A program made the translations under genes and the position numbers. Below the pieces are notes generated by a model that saw nothing but the letters and a program-made list of their open reading frames with translations, was not told the origin of the DNA and made no database searches. Source: Pedobacter panaciterrae (GTDB lineage Bacteria; Bacteroidota; Bacteroidia; Sphingobacteriales; Sphingobacteriaceae). Taken from it: DNA of 64,000 nucleotides. The DNA lies in NCBI RefSeq assembly GCF_013204795.1, contig NZ_JABMKW010000020.1, forward strand, positions 992,001 to 1,056,000. Direction: 5' to 3'. The stretch's first letter is position 1; each line of letters opens with the position of its first letter. Positions 41,183 to 49,967 of the stretch are shown piece by piece.

Positions 41183-42331
41183 TTAAACTAATTTAGCTTT
41201 CACCATCATCGCTGCTTTCGTATAACCTCCTTCTGATCCATCTACAAAATGAACATGTCCATCCACCAGATCCCGCACATAACAAGACATGATCGCATCA
41301 TTACTAATGTGAACACCATATATAATCTCTCCTTCTTTTTCCAATATATCCAGTGCACGGAGCAGTTTCAATCTTTGTGTATCATTCCCAGAAATTACGG
41401 TATTTATTTTTCCATCAATCACCAACGTATCGGACATTTCTACCAGACGGTTCAGATAATCCTTGCCATGTGCTGTAAGAAAATAGATGAAGCCATAAAA
41501 ATTGATCAGCCAGGTACGGATCAGTTCAAAAAACCTGATCTCTCCCATCCTTGCACGCATTTCTCGATTTAGGCGGTTAAATGTAGTATTGAGTTTAAGT
41601 TTGGCAACTGAAATTGGCTGCCGCTTCCGTGGTTCCCCATAAATATCATCTAACAATGCAACCACTTTACTAAACACCAGTGATTGCGTCCTGTTTTTGC
41701 CAGAGACAACCAAAAGTGTGACCACCTCACTACTATTTTCAGGAGGCCCGATCTTATCCCATCGGCATTGCATCCCGCTAAGATCCAGAACCTCAGTAAC
41801 ATCCCCCTGTTGGGCAAACAAATAGTCTTCAGCCTTGATCAGTCGTTCGGCATAACTTAATCCAGTTCCCAGAACTACAGGAATGGAAAAAGATCTTGCA
41901 ATGTTGAACTTACTGATCCTAAGTTCATTCCCTTTGCTATAAATTTGCTGTACGGGCAAGGTACCCACCCGGAGTTCAAGCCCAAAGTTAAGCAGAACAT
42001 TTTCTTTATAAAGCAGTAGCAAATCCATCAACACATCTAATACCGATGGAGGAACTATAAAGGTCGCGCCATCCCCGCCAAAAAAGAACGGAACCGTTAT
42101 CCCTCTTTTAAATACGAAATTCAGCACTGCCACAATGCTACCGGTAGCCAGTAGATTAACAGTTTCATGCTGTCCCTGAATTACAGCTTTAGTAGATCCC
42201 TTAATGTCAGTAATGATCACATGCCAATCCTGGGGCACCTGATAAAACAAGTCCTCATTTCTTATCAATTCAGCCAGAGGCAGTTTATATTCTGGCAATT
42301 GATTATAAAATAAATCACTGGTTACCTGCAT
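41183..42331 (-). CDS. DUF3095 family protein (class III cyclase-like)
   Basis: This 382-residue protein has two motifs that resemble the metal-binding parts of class III nucleotide cyclases: TDIKGST (D42, the first metal-binding Asp position) and FFFGGDGATFIVPP (about residues 82-95). DUF3095 proteins carry this pattern and are suspected cyclases. The C-terminal third (about 260-382) is a separate region with FVDGSEGGYTKAAMM near the end. No membrane helix is present. The product could be cAMP or another cyclic nucleotide, or the protein could be inactive; this is inference. Confidence 0.8.
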   Translation of the reverse strand: MQVTSDLFYNQLPEYKLPLAELIRNEDLFYQVPQDWHVIITDIKGSTKAVIQGQHETVNLLATGSIVAVLNFVFKRGITVPFFFGGDGATFIVPPSVLDVLMDLLLLYKENVLLNFGLELRVGTLPVQQIYSKGNELRISKFNIARSFSIPVVLGTGLSYAERLIKAEDYLFAQQGDVTEVLDLSGMQCRWDKIGPPENSSEVVTLLVVSGKNRTQSLVFSKVVALLDDIYGEPRKRQPISVAKLKLNTTFNRLNREMRARMGEIRFFELIRTWLINFYGFIYFLTAHGKDYLNRLVEMSDTLVIDGKINTVISGNDTQRLKLLRALDILEKEGEIIYGVHISNDAIMSCYVRDLVDGHVHFVDGSEGGYTKAAMMVKAKLV

Positions 42332-42933
42332 AATAAAAAAACCAGAAGGGTTGATTTGAAATTACAACAAATCCACGACAAAACAACACACCAACAAAAA
42401 CGTAAAAATATAGTACCCTCTGAGACATCTATGTGAATTAACCCGGTATTGTGTTTTGGTTTTGGATAAGATTTAAAAAACCGTTTTTCTAATTTTGAAA
42501 AGATAAACCAGAAGAGTTAAGTCATACACAATAGTTATTAATAGATATGACCACCTGCTTGGCAGTATTGAAGAGTTTCAGGAACTAGCTTCCGTCTTCA
42601 TTAAAAGGTTCTTCTCCATATAGCATGTGGTCGCAAGCAATGATGATCTTATCCAGATTAGCTCGGAGTGCGATGGATTGTTTTTTAACACCGAGAAGCC
42701 CTTCCTGGAGGGTTTCAAAGTTTTGTTGTTCTATCAGATCGGGGTTAGTTTGTTCGCACATTGATTTTAGTAAAAAAAAGGTTAAATGCTGAATTAACGG
42801 GTTTTTGTAGTTTGTTTTCTATTTGAGCATCTGAATTATGATTTCCGGTACCATTATATACGGTTGTTTAAGCGAATTGGTTTTAAGGCCGAATTTTTCT
42901 TAATGGACAGGCGGATTTACTCTAAAGCTGCCC
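42332..42933. other. Mostly non-coding 600-bp interval
   Basis: Between the DUF3095 gene and the DNA-repair pair I see one 58-codon minus-strand frame (42585-42761, listed separately). No palindrome, promoter consensus or repeat is recognised elsewhere in the interval. Confidence 0.6.
42585..42761 (-). CDS. 58-residue hypothetical protein
   Basis: A frame from ATG 42761 to TAG at 42585 encodes 58 residues. It starts MCEQTNPDLIEQQNFETLQE, continues as a regular helix (GLLGVKKQSIALRANLDKII) and ends YGEEPFNEDGS. The heptad-like pattern suggests a small coiled-coil protein. No family is known. It stands alone in an otherwise empty interval, and its coding quality is better than that of the flanks. 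Confidence 0.5.
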   Translation of the reverse strand: MCEQTNPDLIEQQNFETLQEGLLGVKKQSIALRANLDKIIIACDHMLYGEEPFNEDGS

Positions 42934-43698
42934 TTAAGTGTCCATTTTTTCAGTAAGATATTTCCAATATCTTTTTGGGACATGCTGCACATGTAATTTT
43001 GTGTTTTTTCTGGCCGCGATATTGGTGCTTTTAAAATAATCTTTCCATAATGTGGCATAGAGATTTTCTTTGATGGCATGCAGTTCCCCGGTTGTTTTTT
43101 GCAAGTTCTTTTCTTCTTCTGGAGTGAGGTTCACTTCTTCAGCTTTTTCCAGGTTATAATATAATCCATAATGTCTTTTCAAGTCGTAAATGATCCACTG
43201 CTGATCTGCATAACGGTTCTTAAAATGGTTCATGATCAAAGGGAGCACATTGAAGTCCGGGTCTATAACGCAGTAAAAAATTCCATCAGCAGAATGTTGA
43301 AATCGTATGAAAGCTTCCATCCTGTGTTTCTCTCTTTCAACCTTCCTGGCTGTTTGTGCTACCGCCAAGACATGGGCATTACCATAATTGCCCTCTGATC
43401 CGGCTGGGTTTGAAAATATATAACAAGTAAACTCAAATAGACTGCTGTAAGCCTGAGCTGATTCTGAGAGGAAGGTGCAGTAGAATCTTCTCATCCAACC
43501 TCTGTCTAATTTCTTTTTTAATCCTGTCCATACCCTATCAGCCTTTTTCCGATCCTTATATACATGGAATTCCGTGGTGAAGGCATCCGGTTGGTAGTAT
43601 TTTTCCAATTGCAGCATAATCTTTCCTGGTTTTCTTTCAAACCATTCAAAAACTGCACACAGCAAACTTTCTAAACTGCCATCGATCACGTATATCAT
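42934..43698 (-). CDS. Probable DNA-metabolism protein (TIGR03915/DUF4130 type)
   Basis: This 254-residue protein starts YVIDGSLESLLCAVFEWFER and has the DUF4130-type C-terminal half, with EAFIRFQHSADGIFYCVIDP and DQQWIIYDLKRHYGLYYN. It has the known partner of the radical-SAM gene just upstream, 13 bases away. The pair is widely conserved and suspected to act in DNA repair or base modification; the reaction is not known. No signal peptide is present. It is the second gene of the transcript. Confidence 0.88.
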   Translation of the reverse strand: MIYVIDGSLESLLCAVFEWFERKPGKIMLQLEKYYQPDAFTTEFHVYKDRKKADRVWTGLKKKLDRGWMRRFYCTFLSESAQAYSSLFEFTCYIFSNPAGSEGNYGNAHVLAVAQTARKVEREKHRMEAFIRFQHSADGIFYCVIDPDFNVLPLIMNHFKNRYADQQWIIYDLKRHYGLYYNLEKAEEVNLTPEEEKNLQKTTGELHAIKENLYATLWKDYFKSTNIAARKNTKLHVQHVPKRYWKYLTEKMDT

Positions 43699-43711
43699 TA
43701 AAGTTGCAGGA

Positions 43712-44968
43712 TTAAAATAAAATCAATTGTTGAACATCATTCTTTAAATATTTACTCTGGCTCTCCGCTAATATAAATGACTTGATCTGCGTACCCTGGT
43801 AATCTTTAAGCTGATAGGGAGTATCTGCGCATTTGATAAAATGTTTTGCCCTGTTATAGGCAACCCCTATTTTCTTAAGCTGGTCGATCCGTAACTTTCC
43901 GAATTTTCTGGCTTGTACAATTTTTTTTGCTGAGCTCACTCCAATTCCAGGGATGCGCAGAATCATTTTATAAGCGGCCACATTGATATCTATTGGGAAA
44001 AACTGAAGGTTTCTAAGCGCCCAGCTAAGTTTTGGGTCTATATCCACATCCAGGTGTGGGTTGGCATCGTTCAGGAGTTCGTTAACGTTAAAACCATAAA
44101 AGCGCATGAGCCAGTCAGTTTGATATAATCTGTTCTCACGAATTAGCGGAGGCTGAGTGCCAATAAGCGGCAGACGATTGTCATGGCTAATCGGAATATA
44201 ACCTGAATAATAAACCCTTTTCAGAGAGAAGTTTTTATAAAATGCATCTGCGGTATGCATAATGTCTTTATCTGTTTCAGGTGTTGCACCGATTACCATT
44301 TGGGTGCTTTGCCCCGCAGGTACAAATTTAGGAGTACTTTTAATCAGCTTTTTTTCGTCGTTGAATTGTACGATTTGATTTTGTACAAATCCAAGTGGGC
44401 GCTTTACGTCTTCATGGCTCTTTTCCGGGGCAAGTAATTTTAGTCCCTTTTCTGTAGGCATCTCCAGATTGATGCTCATTCTGTCTGCATAAAGACCAGC
44501 CTCCCTGATTAATTCTTCGCTTGCACCGGGAATCGTTTTCAAATGAATATATCCATTGAAGCGTTCTTCCAGTCTTAATTTTTTAACGACTTTGAGTAAG
44601 CGCTCCATCGTAAAATCGGCGTTTTTAAAAATTCCAGAGCTTAAAAAAAGTCCTTCAATAAAGTTTCGTCTGTAAAAATTGATGGTTAGGGATACAACTT
44701 CTTCTACAGTAAAAGCTGCGCGTTCAATGTCGTTACTTTTTCTTGAAACACAGAAAGCACAATCATAAATGCAATGGTTGGTCAGGAGAATTTTTAAAAG
44801 AGAAACACAGCGTCCATCCTCTGTATAGGTATGACAAATTCCAGAAGCATGGCTATCACCAAGTCCTTTATTGTCGTTTTTTCTCGTTCCCCCGCTTGAT
44901 GAGCATGATACATCATATTTTGCTGCATCAGCCAGTATATTTAACTTTTCTCTAATCCGCTCAGACAT
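43712..44968 (-). CDS. Radical-SAM DNA repair/modification protein (TIGR03916 type)
   Basis: The ATG at 44968 (MSERIREKLNIL) is chosen; an upstream TTG lies within the promoter element. The 418-residue protein has the radical-SAM cluster motif C-x3-C-x2-C in NHCIYDCAFC, a C-terminal helix-hairpin-helix (LRIPGIGVSSAKKIVQARKF) for DNA contact, and the partner DUF4130 gene immediately downstream. Together they recall spore photoproduct lyase-like chemistry on DNA lesions. The gene has its own promoter with a palindromic operator candidate. Confidence 0.9.
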   Translation of the reverse strand: MSERIREKLNILADAAKYDVSCSSSGGTRKNDNKGLGDSHASGICHTYTEDGRCVSLLKILLTNHCIYDCAFCVSRKSNDIERAAFTVEEVVSLTINFYRRNFIEGLFLSSGIFKNADFTMERLLKVVKKLRLEERFNGYIHLKTIPGASEELIREAGLYADRMSINLEMPTEKGLKLLAPEKSHEDVKRPLGFVQNQIVQFNDEKKLIKSTPKFVPAGQSTQMVIGATPETDKDIMHTADAFYKNFSLKRVYYSGYIPISHDNRLPLIGTQPPLIRENRLYQTDWLMRFYGFNVNELLNDANPHLDVDIDPKLSWALRNLQFFPIDINVAAYKMILRIPGIGVSSAKKIVQARKFGKLRIDQLKKIGVAYNRAKHFIKCADTPYQLKDYQGTQIKSFILAESQSKYLKNDVQQLILF

Positions 44969-44986
44969 CTTTCTAAATTTTACTAA

Positions 44987-45020
44987 CAAAAGTAGTCATA
45001 TTTGCTAATAACATTAGCAA
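44987..45020 (-). promoter_or_regulatory. Promoter with palindromic operator before the radical-SAM gene
   Basis: On the minus strand TACTTTTG (44994-44987) matches the -7 element, 18 bases before the ATG. Just upstream a perfect palindrome TTGCTAAT-N3-ATTAGCAA (45002-45020) covers the -33 region. A repressor bound there would block transcription, which would suit a damage-inducible gene. Confidence 0.65.
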
Positions 45021-45085
45021 CATCAATAAGGTTTAAAATATTTTGCTTAAATCATTCCGATTATTCATATAATTCAGGAGTATGA

Positions 45086-45790
45086 TTATTTTACCTTTAA
45101 CATATAGCCAAGGCCATAAACATTCTCGATAGAGATTTCTTTGGATGCTCTAAATAACCTTCTGAGCCTGGAGATGAAGACTTCGAGGCTTTTTCCGTTA
45201 AAATAATCATCATTTCCCCACAGCGCCAACAGAATATCCTTTTTCTTTACCAGCTGGTTGAGATTACCTAAAAGATAATCCAATAATTCTGATTCTCTTA
45301 AAGTGAGTGATACCTCGTTGTTATCTGGCAGCAAAACATACAACTGCTTTTTATTGTATTTGATGTCGGCAATACCGATAAATTCCGGTTGGTCACCGGA
45401 TCTGTCAGAAGAATTGTTGGATAACTTATCGATGATATTCCCAATTCTCAGTACGAGCTCTTCAATTTCAAAGGGTTTGGCAATATAATCTATTGCCCCT
45501 ATTTTGAGCCCCCTGAGGCGGTTATCTTTCTCGTTATGGGCTGTTAAAAAGAAAAAGGGTTGGTTTTTATTGATTTTCATGATCTCGGTAGCTAAATCAA
45601 ATCCGTTTAGATCTGGCAGTTGAACGTCAATGATGATCAATTTATTGGTCAATTGGTTAGCCGCATAATAAGTTAATGCCTCATTAGCAGTTTTAAACCA
45701 TTGCACACTAAAGCCCCTTAACTTAAGATATTCAGAAACAACATTTCCTAAATCTATTTCATCTTCTATTATAACAATATCGTAAATCAT
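45086..45790 (-). CDS. OmpR-family response regulator
   Basis: This 234-residue protein has a receiver domain (E9/D10, phosphoacceptor D55 in LIIIDVQLP, Lys in YIAKPFEIEEL) and a winged-helix domain from about residue 140 (SLTLRESELLDYLLGNLNQL, then SLEVFISRLRRLF). Its start overlaps the kinase stop by 4 bases, so the pair is translationally coupled. It may control the divergent fucosidase gene region or other targets; no site is recognised. Confidence 0.92.
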   Translation of the reverse strand: MIYDIVIIEDEIDLGNVVSEYLKLRGFSVQWFKTANEALTYYAANQLTNKLIIIDVQLPDLNGFDLATEIMKINKNQPFFFLTAHNEKDNRLRGLKIGAIDYIAKPFEIEELVLRIGNIIDKLSNNSSDRSGDQPEFIGIADIKYNKKQLYVLLPDNNEVSLTLRESELLDYLLGNLNQLVKKKDILLALWGNDDYFNGKSLEVFISRLRRLFRASKEISIENVYGLGYMLKVK

Positions 45791-47184
45791 ATATAGACCA
45801 TAAATTCTGTGCCCTCACCTATTTTTGTTTTCACGTCCATTCTCCAACCATGAATATCCAGACATTCTTTTACGTAATATAATCCAAGCCCAAGCCCGGG
45901 AATGGTACTGTCCTGGTTTGACCGGAAGAACTTATCGAATATTTTCTCTTTAACATCATCTTCAATTCCGGTTCCATTGTCGGCAACATGGAGCACATAA
46001 TTTCCCTGCTGTTCATCAATAAATACTTCGACATGCTTATGGGCACTATGGTTATATTTAAAAGCATTATCAAACATATTATTCAGCATAGTTGTGAACA
46101 CAAAAGAATCGATCCGAACCAGTATTTCAGCGCTATATGGATCAAATGTAATGCGATCTGATGGACTAAGCTTTACCTTATAATCATTTATCAATACCAT
46201 AACCGAATAGTTCAGATCTGTTTCTACCAGATTTGCCTTCTTTTTGAGCACTGATAGCTCCAACATCTGATTGATATGCGATTCCAGCCGGCGGGCCTGC
46301 CGTTCTACAATGTGAACAAGTGCTTTTACACGCGGCCTGTCGTTCAGCACAACATCATCATCGAGGCTTTTACTTGCCACCAGGATTGTAGTAATCGGTG
46401 TGTTGAATTCATGCTTAATGCTGTTCAGAAAATCGGACTTTATTTCGGCCTCTTTTTTCTGCCTCATCCAGTTGATGTAAGTATAATAATTTATGCCAAC
46501 AGTTATGAGAATACATATTGCCACCAATGAAAATGTAGGAAGCATCTGATAGGCAACCCTTAACATGCGGTAAGGGTGATCAGCAAAAAGGCTAAACGTA
46601 ACCCTGTAATCGTATTTTAGCTTGTCGCTTACAGAAAGATTGGTTACCCTGTTTTGAGGTGTGGGGTTGGCGAGCTCACCATCAATAATAGCCCCATAGT
46701 TTGCTTTATTCTTTTCTTTAAAAAATGCTTTTTTACTGTCAAAGATGAAAATATCTCCTATACGGTTGTCAAAGTTTATTTCTATTGATTGAAACGTTAG
46801 TAAATAACGCATGTTGGTATCCAGGGAGTTCCCAATAACGATCGACTTGAAAACACTGTCCATGTTACTCTTCATCCTTAAAACATTGAAAAGTGTATCA
46901 CTTACCCGCATGGCCAATTGATCAAAGGTTTTCTTATCTTTAAGATAAGCCGCACGTAGGTTGGGCATATTCCGGCTTAGAATAGAATCAATGATTTTTC
47001 CACCACCGGGATACACTTTGTCGGCAGGTATGCTCCTCCCGTATTCGTCATTAAGCAGCGTTTTTTCCTTTAAGTTGAAGTCTCTGTCGCGTAAAGTGTA
47101 TGTATTGTAAATTAACCTTGCCTGCACAACTATGAGGATCAAAAAGCTGACTAACACTATGCTCTTATATAGGCGACTTGTCAT
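45787..47184 (-). CDS. Sensor histidine kinase
   Basis: This 465-residue protein has a first membrane helix (about 9-26), a periplasmic region to about 210, a second helix (FSLVAICILITVGINYYTYI) and no obvious HAMP. The HisKA motif is LNSIKHEFNTPITT, and the ATPase domain has MLNNMFDNAFKYN and PGLGLGLYYVKECLD. It phosphorylates the overlapping regulator. The periplasmic part contains several Asn/Asp-rich segments, but the ligand is unknown. Confidence 0.92.
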   Translation of the reverse strand: MTSRLYKSIVLVSFLILIVVQARLIYNTYTLRDRDFNLKEKTLLNDEYGRSIPADKVYPGGGKIIDSILSRNMPNLRAAYLKDKKTFDQLAMRVSDTLFNVLRMKSNMDSVFKSIVIGNSLDTNMRYLLTFQSIEINFDNRIGDIFIFDSKKAFFKEKNKANYGAIIDGELANPTPQNRVTNLSVSDKLKYDYRVTFSLFADHPYRMLRVAYQMLPTFSLVAICILITVGINYYTYINWMRQKKEAEIKSDFLNSIKHEFNTPITTILVASKSLDDDVVLNDRPRVKALVHIVERQARRLESHINQMLELSVLKKKANLVETDLNYSVMVLINDYKVKLSPSDRITFDPYSAEILVRIDSFVFTTMLNNMFDNAFKYNHSAHKHVEVFIDEQQGNYVLHVADNGTGIEDDVKEKIFDKFFRSNQDSTIPGLGLGLYYVKECLDIHGWRMDVKTKIGEGTEFMVYI

Positions 47185-47301
47185 TTTTCAATAATTCAAT
47201 TTGCTTTAAAAGTAGGGTAAGTTTTTTTATTTTTCTTACTGTTAAGCTTTTGTTAGGCTTCTGTTAGGTTTCCATTCGACAAGTTTATTCTTTATTCACT
47301 A

Positions 47302-47309
47302 TAAATTTG
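47302..47309 (+). promoter_or_regulatory. TAnnTTTG promoter element before the fucosidase
   Basis: TAAATTTG matches the Bacteroidetes -7 consensus, 26 bases before the ATG at 47336. Confidence 0.5.
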
Positions 47310-47335
47310 CACTGACCAATTTCAAAACAGAAAAA

Positions 47336-48748
47336 ATGACTATTAAAAGAATTTTAGTTTTATTGTTACTGATTTCAGGACTTTCTCCTTTAAAATCAGT
47401 ACATGCGCAGCAAAAAGCGCCGAATAAATCGCTCCCTGCACTTCAACAGGATTTTGTAGACCTCGGATTTGGCATGTTCATCCACTATGGGATGCCTACT
47501 TTTATGAACCAGGACTGGTCGGATCCTGATGCAGCCCTTTCCCTGTTCAAATCACCTAAGTTTGATGCCGATCAGTGGGCTAAAGCAGCAAAATCGGCAA
47601 ACATGACCTATGGATGCTTAACAACCAAACACCATAGCGGTTTCCCTATCTGGAATACCAAAACTACGCCTTATAATGTGATGCATACGCCATTTGGACG
47701 TGATGTGGTAAAGGAATATGCCAATGCTTTCCGTAAAAATGGCTTAAAAGTAATGCTTTACTATTCCATTCTGGATACCCACCATGGCATCCGCCCCAAT
47801 CAGATCACTGCTGAACACATTCAAATGATCAAAGATCAGATCACCGAATTGCTTACCAATTATGGTGAAATAACGGCTCTGGTTATTGATGGATGGGATG
47901 CGCCATGGTCAAGAATCTCGTATGATGATGTACCATTTGAGGACATCTATCACCTGATCAAATCACTACAACCCAATTGTCTGGTAATGGATCTTAACGC
48001 GGCAAAATACCCGGCAGAAGCACTTTTTTATACCGACATCAAATCGTATGAGCAGGGCGCAGGGCAATTCATTTCTAAAGAGCACAATAAGCTGCCGGCT
48101 TTGGCATGTCTTCCATTGCAGGAAAACTGGTTTTGGAAAACATCTTTCCCGGGTACACCGGTTAAAAATGTAGACGAGCTTGTAAATAAATTTATTATAC
48201 CGTATAACAATGCTTACTGTAACTTCATCCTTAATGTAGCCCCAAATGCAGATGGCTTGATTGATGAAAATGCCGCGCAGGCTTTAAAAGAGATAGGCAA
48301 GCTTTATAAAAAACCTGAAAAGCTTCCGCAGGTACCGGAGCATGCTGCACCGATCATATCAAGTAACCTTGCTAAACATGTTAAAAGCAACAGCAGCTGG
48401 AGTGATGACATGAATATTATGGATTTTGCCAATGATGATAATTTTGGAAGTGCCTGGGTTTCAAATTCCGAAGTAAAATCGCCATGGTATGAGCTCAATT
48501 TTGAAAAGGCCAAACCTGTAAATATGCTGGTGATTACTCAGGGAAGGAATACAAAAAGTGCCTATACCATACAATACTTTGCCAGTGGAAAATGGCAGCC
48601 GCTTAAAACCGAAAAAGTAGACCAAAACAGCAAAATTCAGATTTTCCGCTTCGACAGACTTTGGGCAGAGAAAATAAAATTAGCTATCCAATCTCCTGAT
48701 GGCCCACCATCTATTGCCGAAGTTGGTGTTTATAATGAAAGGAGATAA
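47336..48748 (+). CDS. Alpha-L-fucosidase (GH29) with C-terminal discoidin-like domain
   Basis: This 470-residue protein has a signal peptide (to about residue 25, VHAQQ) and a GH29 TIM barrel starting FGMFIHYGMPTFMNQDWS. The likely nucleophile Asp is in ALVIDGWDAPWS (about residue 185). A C-terminal F5/8 discoidin-like domain (about 345-470, with DDNFGSAWVSNS) probably binds glycans. It removes alpha-linked fucose in the periplasm or outside. It is a lone enzyme with no SusC/SusD neighbour, so it does not form a classical utilisation locus. Confidence 0.9.
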   Translation: MTIKRILVLLLLISGLSPLKSVHAQQKAPNKSLPALQQDFVDLGFGMFIHYGMPTFMNQDWSDPDAALSLFKSPKFDADQWAKAAKSANMTYGCLTTKHHSGFPIWNTKTTPYNVMHTPFGRDVVKEYANAFRKNGLKVMLYYSILDTHHGIRPNQITAEHIQMIKDQITELLTNYGEITALVIDGWDAPWSRISYDDVPFEDIYHLIKSLQPNCLVMDLNAAKYPAEALFYTDIKSYEQGAGQFISKEHNKLPALACLPLQENWFWKTSFPGTPVKNVDELVNKFIIPYNNAYCNFILNVAPNADGLIDENAAQALKEIGKLYKKPEKLPQVPEHAAPIISSNLAKHVKSNSSWSDDMNIMDFANDDNFGSAWVSNSEVKSPWYELNFEKAKPVNMLVITQGRNTKSAYTIQYFASGKWQPLKTEKVDQNSKIQIFRFDRLWAEKIKLAIQSPDGPPSIAEVGVYNERR

Positions 48749-48842
48749 AAGCCGCTAAGGTTCCCAAATATTACTTTATAAAAAGTTTCTTTATGATAAA
48801 TTCAGTTTACTGACGTTACTAGTATAGTATTACTGAATTATT

Positions 48843-49898
48843 ATGAAGAGACTTTTTGCTATTATATCACTGTTATCTATTATCAGCTCCCACCAATTAT
48901 TTGCCCAGACCGGTTTCGAACAACTCATAAACGCAGGACCTGCCGATGCCACAAAACTTGTTGATGCTTATTCCAAGTCTCTTTTTAAGGGATTTGGATT
49001 GGGTATGAACAGTGGGTGGACAAACAGTGCCCAGACCCTCGGACTGTCCCATTTTGAGTTGCGTGTTACCGGAACTGGTGTAATAGTACCTGCCTCTGGC
49101 AAATCATTTGACGTTACCCGGATCGGTTTGTCGAGCAACCTGCGTCCAGCGAACCCCAATGACGTCATTTCACCCTCCTTTAGTGGCAGCACCAGAGCTA
49201 ATGGGCCTTTGATGGATGTTTATGATGAGAATAACAACAAACTGGTTTCTTTTGAATTACCCAGTGGGATGCTGGAGAATTATGTACCTACACCACAGAT
49301 CCAGTTAACTGTAGGCCTGCCCGCCAATACAGATGTTACTATTCGGGCTGCGCCAAGGTTTACAATTGGCCGGAAAATAGGTTCGGTTTCTCTGATTGGT
49401 TTTGGAATTAAACATAATTTTATGCGTGATTTATCTAAGGATGCGCCTTTTGATCTCGCCTTGGCCTTCAGTTACAATAACCTGAAATATAAGAAATCAC
49501 TCAACCTGCAACCACTTGAAAATTCGGTGCCGCAAGACAGCGAACAGTCTACAGACTTTTCCGGACAAGAGATTTTTGGGAACTTTAACAACTATCTATT
49601 CCAGGCATTGATATCCAAACAGTTTTCAGTGTTCACCCCCTACCTGTCTTTAGGCTACAACGTGTCGAGCGCCGATATGGGACTGAGCGGAAACTACCCG
49701 ATAATAAGCGGTTATAATGGTGACCAGGTTACTTATAAAACATTTTCTAATCCCGTAAGGATTGAGAGAACCTACCTAAAAGATTTTCGTGTTGATGCGG
49801 GTTTTCAGGTTAAACTTCCTATAGTCAGGTTTTATGCTTCTTATGGTGTTTCTGGAAATTACGGTATTGCCAATGCGGGCATCGGTATCGGCCTTTAA
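48843..49898 (+). CDS. Outer-membrane protein, DUF6588-like
   Basis: This 351-residue protein has a signal peptide (to about 21, LFAQT) followed by an amphipathic region (FEQLINAGPADATKLVDAYS) and a barrel-like series of alternating strands ending with NYGIANAGIGIGL. It resembles the DUF6588 family of outer-membrane barrels of unknown function. It probably lies in the outer membrane as a small porin-like or structural protein. The assignment is from pattern memory and moderate. Confidence 0.65.
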   Translation: MKRLFAIISLLSIISSHQLFAQTGFEQLINAGPADATKLVDAYSKSLFKGFGLGMNSGWTNSAQTLGLSHFELRVTGTGVIVPASGKSFDVTRIGLSSNLRPANPNDVISPSFSGSTRANGPLMDVYDENNNKLVSFELPSGMLENYVPTPQIQLTVGLPANTDVTIRAAPRFTIGRKIGSVSLIGFGIKHNFMRDLSKDAPFDLALAFSYNNLKYKKSLNLQPLENSVPQDSEQSTDFSGQEIFGNFNNYLFQALISKQFSVFTPYLSLGYNVSSADMGLSGNYPIISGYNGDQVTYKTFSNPVRIERTYLKDFRVDAGFQVKLPIVRFYASYGVSGNYGIANAGIGIGL

Positions 49899-49955
49899 TA
49901 TCTTTTATTTATATAATTTGGAATTGGCATGACGAAAAGCCGGTTATCAAATAAC

Positions 49956-49963
49956 TACTTTTG
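49956..49963 (+). promoter_or_regulatory. TAnnTTTG promoter element before the MFS pump
   Basis: TACTTTTG matches the -7 consensus and ends 4 bases before the ATG at 49968, which suggests a leaderless mRNA or an upstream promoter instead. Confidence 0.4.
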
Positions 49964-49967
49964 TGGT

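Noticed and set aside
47336-48748. Part of a polysaccharide-utilisation locus
   Set aside because: No SusC/SusD pair, sulfatase or other glycosidase is adjacent, so a lone enzyme is the fair call.
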